Source: Mariprofundaceae bacterium
GTDB lineage: Bacteria > Pseudomonadota > Zetaproteobacteria > Mariprofundales > Mariprofundaceae
NCBI GenBank assembly: GCA_030950835.1
Contig: JAUZQU010000191.1
Location: 1 to 21,562 of the forward strand
Length of the DNA: 21,562 bases
Direction: 5' to 3'
Positions 7,588 through 15,029 of this stretch are shown piece by piece; positions within the stretch are counted from its first letter, which is position 1, and every line of letters starts with the position of its first letter. The notes under the pieces are model-generated. The model had not been told where the DNA came from. It made no database searches and saw only the letters and a program-made list of their open reading frames with translations. Both the position numbers and the translations under genes were made by a program.

Positions 7588-7606
7588 AAAGAACATCCTG
7601 TTCTTT
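7588..7606. repeat. Short perfect dyad in the presumed atp leader
   Basis: AAAGAACA and TGTTCTTT form perfect 8-bp arms around TCC. It lies downstream of the candidate -10 box, so it could be an operator or a weak RNA hairpin in the atp leader. It is followed by only a few T residues on the plus strand and lacks GC, so it is not called a terminator. Confidence 0.4.
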
Positions 7607-7617
7607 TTATCACCCTA

Positions 7618-7646
7618 ACTACACCTATAACATACGCAGCAATCAA
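7618..7646 (-). promoter_or_regulatory. Candidate promoter of the atp operon
   Basis: On the minus strand TTGATT (7646 to 7641) and TGTAGT (7623 to 7618) are separated by 17 bases, each matching four of six consensus bases. A promoter must lie somewhere between the strong terminator at 7701 and atpI, and this is the best spaced pair I found; TATGTT just upstream is an alternative -10. Confidence 0.3.
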
Positions 7647-7700
7647 GAAAGGTTAAAGGCGTATAACTCAAACTTCATCGGGCTTTCACCTTCACCAACG

Positions 7701-7732
7701 AAAAAAGACCCTGCAAATGCAGGGTCTTTTTT
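7701..7732 (-). terminator. Terminator at the end of the ribosomal super-operon
   Basis: Perfect 15-bp arms (AAAAAAGACCCTGCA and its complement) surround a 2-base loop, with a GC-rich stem and six U residues at the end on either strand. It lies 19 bases after the rplQ stop, so its main use is to stop minus-strand transcription. Being symmetrical, it could also stop plus-strand transcription. Confidence 0.93.
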
Positions 7733-7751
7733 ATGGAACCGTATATTGAAT

Positions 7752-8147
7752 TTAAGCTTCAGCTGTTTCTTCAACCGCTTGTTCAACATCAATCTTATCA
7801 ACCAGCTCAAGCAAAGCCATAGGTGCAGCATCACCCACACGATAACGTGTTTTGATGATACGTGTATAACCGCCTGGGCGCGCTTCAAATGCATTGGCTA
7901 CTTCACCAAACAAACGATCTACAATAGGGCGATAACGTAATTTAGCCAAGGCTTGGCGACGCGAATGTAGGTCACCTTTTTTAGCCAAAGTAATCAATTT
8001 TTCCACGTATGGTTTTACAGCACGCGCTTTTGCTTGCGTGGTTTCAATTTTACCATGGGTCAACAATGCTGTTGCCAAGTTTGCCAACACAGCGCGTCTG
8101 TGTCCTGAAACCAGACCTAGCGATGTGCGATGTTTGCGATGTCTCAT
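7752..8147 (-). CDS. rplQ: 50S ribosomal protein L17
   Basis: L17 is a large-subunit protein near the exit tunnel. The 131-residue sequence starts with the conserved MRHRKHRTSLGLVSGHRRA segment and has the family central core (ETTQAKARAVKPYVEKLITLAK). The C-terminal tail (VEQAVEETAEA) is acidic. GAGG lies 7 bases before the ATG. It follows rpoA by 12 bases, the usual order, and is the last gene before the terminator. Confidence 0.97.
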   Translation of the reverse strand: MRHRKHRTSLGLVSGHRRAVLANLATALLTHGKIETTQAKARAVKPYVEKLITLAKKGDLHSRRQALAKLRYRPIVDRLFGEVANAFEARPGGYTRIIKTRYRVGDAAPMALLELVDKIDVEQAVEETAEA

Positions 8148-8159
8148 CGTAATACCTCT

Positions 8160-9140
8160 TTATTTCTCTTCAGCCAACTCAACAGTGTCTTCAGACGACC
8201 AACCATCAAGTTCCATACCTAAATCTAAACCCATGCTGTGTAAAACCAATTTGATTTCAGTCAATGACTTGCGACCAAAGTTTGGCGTACGCAACATTTC
8301 TTGCTCCGTACGTTGTACCAAGTCACCCACATAAAACACATTGTCACTCTTCAAGCAATTCATCGAACGCACTGACAAGTCCAAGTGATCAATCGGTTGA
8401 CCCAATAAATCTGCAACATCATCACCATCGTCTTCAACATCAACTTCTTGCTCAACCACATCAAAGTCAACAAACACATTTAATTGCGCTTGAAACATCG
8501 CAGCTGCTGCGCTGATTGCATCTTGTGGCGCAATCGAAGCATCTGTATCCACTTCCATGATAAGTTTATCATAGTTGGTTTTCTTGCTCACACGTGCATT
8601 TTCAACACGCATAGCTACACGACGAATCGGTGAATAAGATGCATCCACCAACAAGAAACCTTTAGGGCGTTCGCCTTCTTCACGATCTTGAGCCGGGTCA
8701 TAACCACGACCTTTCTCCACAATCGCTTCCATACGCAAAGCACCATCTTCATTCAAGTGCGCAATCACCAATTCAGGGTTCAATACAGACACGCCAGCAG
8801 GACATTTAATGTCTGCGGCAGTCACTACAGCAGGCCCTTTCATGTCTAAGCTCAATGATTCTGGATCATCGCTGCTCATATGTACATCCAACTCTTTCAA
8901 CGTTAAGATAATATCAACGATATCTTCACGCACACCTGGAATCGAGTCAAACTCATGCATCACACCATCAAAGCTCACTGATGTTACAGCAGCTCCAGGC
9001 AATGATGATAGCAACATACGACGCAAACCATTACCAATGGTAGTACCAAAGCCACGTTCTAACGGCTCAAATACAATCTTGGCAGAACGACCTGGTACCA
9101 TCTCTTCAATCGCAATTGAACGCGGATTAATCAGTTCCAT
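8160..9140 (-). CDS. rpoA: RNA polymerase alpha subunit
   Basis: Alpha starts core polymerase assembly and contacts promoter UP elements and activators. The 326 residues contain the N-terminal dimerisation domain (about 1-225, with GNGLRRMLLSSLPG at 37-49) and a C-terminal domain (about 250-310). Arg258 in SVRSMNCLK corresponds to E. coli Arg265; the E. coli Ala267 position is Met260. The linker (about 226-246) is very acidic. Presence between rpsD and rplQ is the classic alpha-operon arrangement. GAGG is 10 bases before the ATG. Confidence 0.98.
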   Translation of the reverse strand: MELINPRSIAIEEMVPGRSAKIVFEPLERGFGTTIGNGLRRMLLSSLPGAAVTSVSFDGVMHEFDSIPGVREDIVDIILTLKELDVHMSSDDPESLSLDMKGPAVVTAADIKCPAGVSVLNPELVIAHLNEDGALRMEAIVEKGRGYDPAQDREEGERPKGFLLVDASYSPIRRVAMRVENARVSKKTNYDKLIMEVDTDASIAPQDAISAAAAMFQAQLNVFVDFDVVEQEVDVEDDGDDVADLLGQPIDHLDLSVRSMNCLKSDNVFYVGDLVQRTEQEMLRTPNFGRKSLTEIKLVLHSMGLDLGMELDGWSSEDTVELAEEK

Positions 9141-9160
9141 ATTATTTAAACCTCAAAACC

Positions 9161-9790
9161 TTACTTAGAGTACAATTCAACAATCAATTGTTCGCGAATA
9201 CCAGCATCAAGCTGATCGCGCACAGGCAATTCACGGAACACACCTTGGCGCTGTTGCAAATCAACATCCAACCATTCAGGCAATCCTTTTTGACCAGCTG
9301 CATCTGCAGATGCGCTCACACGTAAATGCTCTTTCGCTGCATCTACCAAAGTAATACGATCACCTGCTTTAACGCGGTAAGAAGGAATGTTCAGCACTGA
9401 GCCATTCACTTCAATATGCTGATGACGTACAATTTGACGTGCTTCAGTACGTGAAGCTGCAAAACCCATGCGGTATACGACGTTGTCTAAACGACTTTCC
9501 AAAAGCTGCAACAAAGTCAAACCTGTGATGCCACTCATTTTATCTGCATCTTTAAAGTAACGTAAAAATTGCTTTTCTTGCAAACCATAAATACGTTTTA
9601 CTTTTTGTTTTTCACGCAACTGAATACCATAGTTAGATACTTTTGCACGACGGCCTTGACCATGCATTCCTGGAGGGAATGGACGTGTTTCCATTGGACA
9701 TTTTGCCGAATGGCACTTGGTACCTTTCAAAAACAGCTTTTCGTCTTCACGACGACAAAGACGACATTTAGCTTCTAAATAACGAGCCAT
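9161..9790 (-). CDS. rpsD: 30S ribosomal protein S4, zinc-binding form
   Basis: S4 nucleates 30S assembly on 16S rRNA and in E. coli represses its own operon. The 209-residue protein has a four-cysteine N-terminal zinc site (Cys9, Cys12, Cys26, Cys31) followed by the S4 RNA-binding domain (about 97-160, RLDNVVYRMGFAASRTEARQ). This is the C+ form; many bacteria have a cysteine-free version. Its ribosome site AGGAG and the spacer to the ATG are identical to those of atpE. Confidence 0.97.
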   Translation of the reverse strand: MARYLEAKCRLCRREDEKLFLKGTKCHSAKCPMETRPFPPGMHGQGRRAKVSNYGIQLREKQKVKRIYGLQEKQFLRYFKDADKMSGITGLTLLQLLESRLDNVVYRMGFAASRTEARQIVRHQHIEVNGSVLNIPSYRVKAGDRITLVDAAKEHLRVSASADAAGQKGLPEWLDVDLQQRQGVFRELPVRDQLDAGIREQLIVELYSK

Positions 9791-9802
9791 GTTATACTAC
9801 TC

Positions 9803-10189
9803 CTAAACCCTACGACGCTTGGGCGGGCGACAACCATTATGTGGAATTGGCGTAACATCACGAATAGATGTTACGTTCAAACCTGCAGCAGCAATAGCAC
9901 GCATTGCTGATTCGCGACCAGAACCCGGACCCTTCACCAATACTGAAACATTTTTTACACCATGATCCATGGCTTTAACTGCAGCTTCTTCTGCTGCAAC
10001 CTGTGCGGCAAACGGCGTGCTTTTACGCGAGCCTTTAAAACCTGCTGCACCACTGGTTGCCCAGCTGATTGTGTTTCCTGAATCATCCGTAAATGTGATG
10101 ATTGTATTGTTGAAAGAAGCTTTAATATGCGCAACTGCATTCGCAATATTCTTACGAACACGCTTCTTGATAATTTTTTCCTTAGCCAT
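9803..10189 (-). CDS. rpsK: 30S ribosomal protein S11
   Basis: S11 lies on the 30S platform near the mRNA exit path. The 128-residue protein carries the family core (HIKASFNNTIITFTD) and the conserved basic C-terminus NGCRPPKRRRV. The ATG at 10189 follows rpsM by 13 bases, and rpsD begins 12 bases later. The rpsM-rpsK-rpsD-rpoA-rplQ order is the standard alpha operon. Confidence 0.97.
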   Translation of the reverse strand: MAKEKIIKKRVRKNIANAVAHIKASFNNTIITFTDDSGNTISWATSGAAGFKGSRKSTPFAAQVAAEEAAVKAMDHGVKNVSVLVKGPGSGRESAMRAIAAAGLNVTSIRDVTPIPHNGCRPPKRRRV

Positions 10190-10202
10190 TTAAATACCAG
10201 CC

Positions 10203-10571
10203 CTACTTCTTCTTGCCAGCAACAGCGCGACGTGGACCTTTGCGTGTGCGAGCATTTGTTTTACTTTTTTGACCACGAACAGGCAACCCTTTACGGTGAC
10301 GCAATCCACGGTAGCAACCCAAGTCTGTCAAGCGTTTGATATTCATCAACACTTCTCGACGTAAGTCACCTTCAATTTGATAATCTGCGCCCAACAAGTT
10401 ACGGATACCGTCCACCTGTTCGTCCGTCAAATCATGAACCCGTGTTTCAGGGCTGATCTTCAACTTCTCTAAAATCTCTTCGGAAAGAGATCTACCTACA
10501 CCAAAAATGTAGGTTAACGCAATCACAACACGTTTTTGTGTTGGAATATTTACACCAGCTATACGAGCCAT
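10203..10571 (-). CDS. rpsM: 30S ribosomal protein S13
   Basis: S13 is in the 30S head and contacts the P-site tRNA and the L5 bridge. It starts with MARIAGVNIPTQKRVVIALTY and has the family helix-two-turn-helix region (GLRHRKGLPVRGQ) with a lysine/arginine-rich tail. Length is 122. AAGGTGG precedes the ATG. In E. coli this leader is the S4 repression target; I did not identify a comparable pseudoknot here. Confidence 0.97.
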   Translation of the reverse strand: MARIAGVNIPTQKRVVIALTYIFGVGRSLSEEILEKLKISPETRVHDLTDEQVDGIRNLLGADYQIEGDLRREVLMNIKRLTDLGCYRGLRHRKGLPVRGQKSKTNARTRKGPRRAVAGKKK

Positions 10572-10600
10572 TTATGCCACCTTCTCAAAACAAGCCATCA

Positions 10601-10714
10601 TTAACCCTGACGCTGCTTATGACGTGGGTTTTCACATATAATGCGAACCACGCCTTTGCGACGAATTACTTGACACTTAATACACATTTTCTTTACAGAC
10701 GCGCGAACTTTCAC
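10601..10714 (-). CDS. rpmJ: 50S ribosomal protein L36, zinc-binding form
   Basis: This 37-residue protein begins at a GTG codon with the family sequence (M)KVRASVKKMCIKCQVIRRKG and ends NPRHKQRQG. GGAGG lies 7 bases upstream, which supports GTG. The zinc ligands are Cys11, Cys14, Cys27 and His32, so this is the C+ form. L36 stabilises 23S rRNA late in 50S assembly. It lies between infA (35-base gap) and rpsM (29-base gap), the common bacterial position. Confidence 0.95.
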   Translation of the reverse strand: MKVRASVKKMCIKCQVIRRKGVVRIICENPRHKQRQG

Positions 10715-10749
10715 AGCACGGCCTCCATTCACCCACAATTAAATTGCAG

Positions 10750-10968
10750 TTATTTTTCGCGGTAACTAATACGCCCGCGGCTTAAATCATAAGGTGAAAT
10801 ATCCACCTTAACTTTGTCCCCAGGAAGAATGCGAATATAATACTTACGCATCTTTCCTGATATCGTACACAACACTTCATGACCGTTTTCAAGTTTTACC
10901 TTGAACATTGCATTGGGCAGTTTTTCAACCACCTCGCCAGCCATTTCAATAATATCTTCTTTACCCAT
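10750..10968 (-). CDS. infA: Translation initiation factor IF-1
   Basis: IF-1 binds the 30S A-site and acts with IF-2 and IF-3 during initiation. The 72 residues form a single OB (S1-like) fold with family motifs KEDIIEMAGEVVEKLPNAMF, GHEVLCTISGKMRKYYIRIL and GDKVKVDISPYDLSRGRISYR. The start is 1 base after the adk stop. Its place between adk and rpmJ resembles Firmicutes and deltaproteobacterial spc operons; in E. coli infA is elsewhere. Confidence 0.97.
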   Translation of the reverse strand: MGKEDIIEMAGEVVEKLPNAMFKVKLENGHEVLCTISGKMRKYYIRILPGDKVKVDISPYDLSRGRISYREK

Positions 10969-10969
10969 A

Positions 10970-11614
10970 CTATCCCTTCACTGCGGTTAATAGAGCTTCA
11001 TAAACCTGCTCCAAACCTGCTTCCGCATTGACCTTGCAAAACACTTCATCATCACCGTAATACTCTAACAATGGTGATGTTTGTTCTACATATACTTCCA
11101 GACGCTGCGAAATCACTTCTTCGGTATCATCAGCCCTTTGATATAAAGCACTGCCACACTGATCACAGATACCCTCAGTTTTGGGCGGCGAATAATGCCG
11201 ATGAAAACCAAAACTGCAAGCACTACATATCAATCGGCCACACAAACGCTCTAAAAGGGCTTCGTTTGAAGCAAACATGAAGATAATATGATCCACATCT
11301 AGCCCGTGTTCGGCCAGCATCGTTTGCAATGCCTTGGCTTGCGCCACATTACGCGGGAAGCCATCCAATAAAAAACCTGCTTTTGCATCATCCAACACAA
11401 TGCGGCTTTCAATCATGCCTATCACCACGTCATCAGGCACCAACTGCCCTGCATCCATGAATGTTTTAGCCTTGATACCTAAATCTGTTTTCTCACTCAC
11501 CGCAGCACGTAACAAATCACCCATGGCCAAGTGCACCATGTCATTCGTTTGTGCCAACTTCACCCCTTGCGTGCCTTTGCCAACGCCCGGAGGTCCAAAA
11601 AGAATAATGTTCAT
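10970..11614 (-). CDS. adk: Adenylate kinase, zinc-lid type
   Basis: Adenylate kinase interconverts ATP + AMP and 2 ADP in the cytoplasm. The 214-residue long form has P-loop GPPGVGKGT at 7-15, the FLLDGFPRN motif at 81-89, and a LID domain with Cys130, Cys133, Cys150 and Cys153, which match the structural zinc site of Geobacillus-type enzymes and are absent in the E. coli enzyme. The ATG overlaps the secY stop by 4 bases (ATGA), and no clear ribosome site precedes it, so translation is probably coupled to secY. Confidence 0.97.
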   Translation of the reverse strand: MNIILFGPPGVGKGTQGVKLAQTNDMVHLAMGDLLRAAVSEKTDLGIKAKTFMDAGQLVPDDVVIGMIESRIVLDDAKAGFLLDGFPRNVAQAKALQTMLAEHGLDVDHIIFMFASNEALLERLCGRLICSACSFGFHRHYSPPKTEGICDQCGSALYQRADDTEEVISQRLEVYVEQTSPLLEYYGDDEVFCKVNAEAGLEQVYEALLTAVKG

Positions 11615-12939
11615 TTACGGGTTTTCAATTTGGCTTGTTTCATCAAGCTTTCATACTGATGACTCATCAAATGCGATTGCACTTGTGCCATAGTGTCCAT
11701 GGTGACCACTACAATAATCAACAGACTTGTGCCACCAAAGTAAAACGGCACCCCAAACTGACTAATCAACCACTCAGGCAACAAACATACCAATGTTACA
11801 TAAGCCGCACCAACCACCGTAATACGGGTCAATACAGAGTCTACATATTTAGCTGTGTTTTGACCTGGACGGATACCTGGAATAAAACCACCTGCTTTTT
11901 TCAAGTTATCCGCAGTGTCTTTAGGATTAAAAACAATGGCCGTATAAAAGAAGCAGAAAAAGCACACCAAAAAGCTAAAGGTCAACAAATATAACGCCTG
12001 ACCTGGTGCCATCAAAGCAGCCGCATCACCAATCCATTCAAAACCCGCTGCATCTTTGGTGAAAGTTGCAAACGTAGCCGGCAATAAAATTAAACTTGAA
12101 GCAAAAATAGGCGGAATCACACCTGCAGTGTTGATTTTCAGCGGTAAAAATGATGATTGACCACCAAACACCTTATTACCCACCTGCCGTTTAGCATATT
12201 GCACAGGAATACGTCGTTGCGCTCGCTCAAACCACACTACAGCGTAAGTCACCGTCAAGCCCATCGCCATCAAACCCAAGACACCAACAGCGGTATACTC
12301 ACCTGTTCGTGCCAACTCTAAAGTGCCACCAATCGCACTCGGCAATCCTGCCACAATACCAGCAAAGATAATCAATGAAATACCATTACCAATGCCGCGT
12401 TCGGTAATACGTTCACCAATCCACATCAAAAACACAGTACCACTGACCAAAGTAATCACAGTAACGATTCTAAAGTCCATACCGCCTTCAATCACTACAG
12501 GCATACCACCTACAGAGAATGACTCTAAACCAATCGACATACCAATGGCTTGGAAAATAGCTAAAAACACAGTGCCGTAACGGGTATACTGGGTAATCTG
12601 CCTACGTCCAGACTCACCTTCTTTTTTCAGCTGCTCTAATCTCGGTGACACCACTTGCAATAACTGCATGATGATGGCTGCAGAAATGTAAGGCATAATA
12701 CCTAAAGCAAACACAGTCAAACGCGAGAGTGCGCCGCCTGAAAACATATCAAACAAACCAAGCAAGGTGCTTTTAGAATCATTGAAAAATTGAGACAGCA
12801 CTTGCGCATCAATACCAGGCACAGGAATATGCGCACCAATACGATAAACAATTAACATCGCTAAGACAAAAAGAATACGTTGCTTTAGTTCTGAGACTTT
12901 GCCGATATTTGCAAGTCCCCCCATTTGTGGCTGTTGCAT
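11611..12939 (-). CDS. secY: Protein translocase subunit SecY
   Basis: SecY forms the protein-conducting channel in the inner membrane with SecE and SecG. The 442 residues contain about ten membrane helices. Recognisable are the signature FALGIMPYISAAIIMQLL at 77-94, the segment GERITERGIGNGISLI at 175-190, and the basic cytoplasmic loop ERAQRRIPVQYAKR at 238-251. It starts 2 bases after rplO and overlaps adk by 4 bases, the normal spc-operon placement. Confidence 0.98.
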   Translation of the reverse strand: MQQPQMGGLANIGKVSELKQRILFVLAMLIVYRIGAHIPVPGIDAQVLSQFFNDSKSTLLGLFDMFSGGALSRLTVFALGIMPYISAAIIMQLLQVVSPRLEQLKKEGESGRRQITQYTRYGTVFLAIFQAIGMSIGLESFSVGGMPVVIEGGMDFRIVTVITLVSGTVFLMWIGERITERGIGNGISLIIFAGIVAGLPSAIGGTLELARTGEYTAVGVLGLMAMGLTVTYAVVWFERAQRRIPVQYAKRQVGNKVFGGQSSFLPLKINTAGVIPPIFASSLILLPATFATFTKDAAGFEWIGDAAALMAPGQALYLLTFSFLVCFFCFFYTAIVFNPKDTADNLKKAGGFIPGIRPGQNTAKYVDSVLTRITVVGAAYVTLVCLLPEWLISQFGVPFYFGGTSLLIIVVVTMDTMAQVQSHLMSHQYESLMKQAKLKTRK

Positions 12940-12941
12940 AA

Positions 12942-13385
12942 TTAGTCCGCTATAACCAAAGAGCCGCCAGCAGCTTCAATTTTTTTCACTGCTGCTGCAG
13001 AAGCTTTACTCACTGCCACTTTCACTGCTTTATCACAGTCACCAGTTGCCAATAATTTAATAGGATCCACTGCATTACGCACCAAACCTGCAGCATACAA
13101 AGCTGCCGCATCCACAGTTGAACCTGCTTCAAATGCACTCAATTGAGCCACATTGATCACTTGGTATTCTGTGCGTGTACGCGGGGTAAAGCCACGTTTA
13201 GGCAAACGACGAATCAAAGCCATCTGACCGCCTTCAAATCCACGCATTACTCCGCCACCAGAACGTGACTTTTGACCTTTATGTCCACGTCCGCCTGTTT
13301 TACCATGACCTGTACCAATGCCACAGCCCAAACGTTTGCGAACATGACGAGAGCCTGTGTCCGCTTGAATATTATTCAACTTCAT
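12942..13385 (-). CDS. rplO: 50S ribosomal protein L15
   Basis: L15 is a late-assembling 50S protein. The 147-residue product starts MKLNNIQ and has the glycine-rich N-terminal extension (GCGIGTGHGKTGGRGHKGQKSR region) that threads into 23S rRNA. The frame is open 16 codons further upstream, overlapping rpmD, but the ATG at 13385 is preferred since GGGAG lies 6 bases before it and the family begins here. Confidence 0.96.
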   Translation of the reverse strand: MKLNNIQADTGSRHVRKRLGCGIGTGHGKTGGRGHKGQKSRSGGGVMRGFEGGQMALIRRLPKRGFTPRTRTEYQVINVAQLSAFEAGSTVDAAALYAAGLVRNAVDPIKLLATGDCDKAVKVAVSKASAAAVKKIEAAGGSLVIAD

Positions 13386-13410
13386 TTTCGTCTCCCGAAA
13401 TATGTTTAAA

Positions 13411-13596
13411 CTATGCCGCTTCTTCGCAAACAAGGTGCTTAACTTTATTCACCATGCCACGTACTGAAGGCGTATCTTCAAGTTCAACCACTTGATGCAT
13501 ACGACGGAAGCCAAGACCAACTAGCGTTGCTTTTTGATCTTTTGGATAACCAATGCCACTTTTAACTTGGCGGATTTTGAATGTTTTCTTAGCCAT
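13411..13596 (-). CDS. rpmD: 50S ribosomal protein L30
   Basis: This is a small 61-residue L30 with the family pattern KTFKIRQVKSGIGYPKDQKATLVGLGFRRM (start of protein) and a C-terminal MVNKVKHLV segment. Bacterial L30 is about 60 residues, so it is complete. It lies between rpsE and rplO, as in most proteobacteria. Confidence 0.95.
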   Translation of the reverse strand: MAKKTFKIRQVKSGIGYPKDQKATLVGLGFRRMHQVVELEDTPSVRGMVNKVKHLVCEEAA

Positions 13597-13607
13597 AATA
13601 TTAAACC

Positions 13608-14090
13608 TTAGCTCGAAGTTTTGCCGCGACGTGCCGCAACTTGATCAGGACTTTCCAAACCTTTCAAACCATTAAATGTTGCACGTACTACGTTGATAGG
13701 GTTGCGTGAACCATGCGCTTTGGTTAAAATATCTTTAATACCAACCGCTTCAATCACTGCACGTACTGCAGCACCCGCAATCACACCCGTACCTTCAGTT
13801 GCAGGACGCAACATGACACGTGAAGCATCTTGTCTGCCTGTAGTTTGGTAATGAATAGTGCCGTTTTTACGTGGAATAAATACCAACGATTTACGCGCAA
13901 TCTCATTGGCTTTACGAATCGCTTCAGGCACTTCTTTCGCCTTAGCATAACCAAAACCAACATGACCATTACCATCACCAACCACCATCAATGCCGCAAA
14001 TCCAAAACGACGACCGCCAGCTACTACTTTAGCAACGCGGTTAATGTGAACGAGCTTTTCAGTCAGCTCAAGTTCTTCTGCATTAATCAT
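13608..14090 (-). CDS. rpsE: 30S ribosomal protein S5
   Basis: S5 contributes to decoding accuracy and the mRNA entry site. In its 160 residues the N-terminal double-stranded RNA-binding-like domain (about 10-75, LVHINRVAKVVAGGRRFGF) is followed by the ribosomal S5 domain 2 fold (about 90-150, GTGVIAGAAVRAVIEAVG). AGGAG precedes the ATG at 14090. It follows rplR by 10 bases. Confidence 0.97.
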   Translation of the reverse strand: MINAEELELTEKLVHINRVAKVVAGGRRFGFAALMVVGDGNGHVGFGYAKAKEVPEAIRKANEIARKSLVFIPRKNGTIHYQTTGRQDASRVMLRPATEGTGVIAGAAVRAVIEAVGIKDILTKAHGSRNPINVVRATFNGLKGLESPDQVAARRGKTSS

Positions 14091-14100
14091 TCAAACTCTC

Positions 14101-14457
14101 CTAGAACTTCAAGCCGGCAGCACGCGCAGCTTCAGCCAATGCCTGAACTCGGCCATGATATGGATATCCACCACGATCAAATGCCAAGTTGTCCGTCAAT
14201 TTTTTCTCTGTTGCACGCTCAGCTAATAACTTGCCAACCGCTTCTGCACCTTTACAACCACCACCTAGCTCAACACCTTTGTCTAAGCTTGATGCAGATA
14301 CCAAAGTTTCACCTTTGCTATCATCAATGATTTGCGCATAAATATGTCGAGACGAGCGGTATACACTGATACGCAAACGACCTGACGCTTTTACTTTAGC
14401 CCGAACTCGTCTTGAACGACGTACGGACGCATTGTTTTCATAACGTTTTACTGACAC
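14101..14457 (-). CDS. rplR: 50S ribosomal protein L18
   Basis: L18 binds 5S rRNA together with L5. The 118 residues include the family core LRISVYRSSRHIYAQIIDD and the C-terminal FDRGGYPYHGRVQALAEAAR. It starts at GTG (14457), giving MSVKRYENNASVRR; GGAG lies 10 bases upstream, and no in-frame ATG is nearby. The N-terminus is basic, as expected for rRNA contact. Confidence 0.96.
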   Translation of the reverse strand: MSVKRYENNASVRRSRRVRAKVKASGRLRISVYRSSRHIYAQIIDDSKGETLVSASSLDKGVELGGGCKGAEAVGKLLAERATEKKLTDNLAFDRGGYPYHGRVQALAEAARAAGLKF

Positions 14458-14485
14458 TTTGAAACGTCTCCTATCCTAAGCCCAA

Positions 14486-15019
14486 TTAAGCCCGTTTACC
14501 TTCTTTGGTTGCAACATGCTCACCCACATAACGTACACCTTTGCCTTTATAAGGCTCTGGAGGACGATACGCACGAATTTCTGCTGCGACCTGACCAACA
14601 CGTTGTTTATCAACGCCCGAAATCGTAATAATAGATTTCTCTACCTTAGCTTCGATACCATCAGGCAATGCATAAATCACAGGATGCGAAAAACCTAAAG
14701 ACAAATCAAGGTTTTTACCCTGAACTTTTGCCCGATAACCAACACCGCGCAATTCCAAGTCTTTTGAAAATCCTTTGCTCACACCAATCACATTGTTCGC
14801 TACTAACGAACGCGCTAAACCAAAGTTTGCTTTGGTTTTTTTGGTGCCTAAATCAGAGCATTCTAAAGTTAAACGATTACCCTCAACTTTAGCACTAATA
14901 TTAGCAAAAAGCGGTGATTCCATGGTTGCATTAGCACCTTTCACACTAATGCTATCTGCTTTTACTGTCACTTCAACACCCGCAGGGATTGAAACTGGTT
15001 GTTTACCTATACGAGACAT
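14486..15019 (-). CDS. rplF: 50S ribosomal protein L6
   Basis: L6 sits at the GTPase-associated region near the sarcin-ricin loop. The 177 residues start MSRIGKQPVSIPAGVEV, with two repeated L6 domains, and end with the conserved RPPEPYKGKGVRY segment. GAGGT lies 7 bases before the ATG. It follows rpsH by 10 bases and precedes rplR by 28. Confidence 0.97.
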   Translation of the reverse strand: MSRIGKQPVSIPAGVEVTVKADSISVKGANATMESPLFANISAKVEGNRLTLECSDLGTKKTKANFGLARSLVANNVIGVSKGFSKDLELRGVGYRAKVQGKNLDLSLGFSHPVIYALPDGIEAKVEKSIITISGVDKQRVGQVAAEIRAYRPPEPYKGKGVRYVGEHVATKEGKRA

Positions 15020-15029
15020 TAAATCTACC

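Larger units (their letters stand above)
7443..7751 (-). other. Intergenic region between rplQ and the atp operon
   Basis: This 309-base stretch has no supported gene. It contains the ribosomal operon terminator (7701-7732), a possible promoter pointing to atpI (7618-7646), an 8-bp dyad with a 3-base loop (7588-7606) and the atpI ribosome site. An 18-codon open frame (7596 to 7540) lacks a well-spaced ribosome site and is not called. Confidence 0.6.

Noticed and set aside
7540..7596. 18-codon open frame in the atp leader as a possible leader peptide
   Set aside because: AGG sits directly against the ATG with no proper spacing, and there is no regulatory run of codons or attenuator-like pair of hairpins.
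7588..7606. Terminator or SOS (LexA) box at the 7588-7606 dyad
   Set aside because: The stem is AT-rich with few trailing T residues, and spacing of GAAC/GTTC does not match known LexA boxes.
7643..7894. Minus-strand 83-codon frame overlapping the rplQ end and terminator
   Set aside because: It runs out of frame through the conserved rplQ coding region and straight through the terminator; no recognisable protein.
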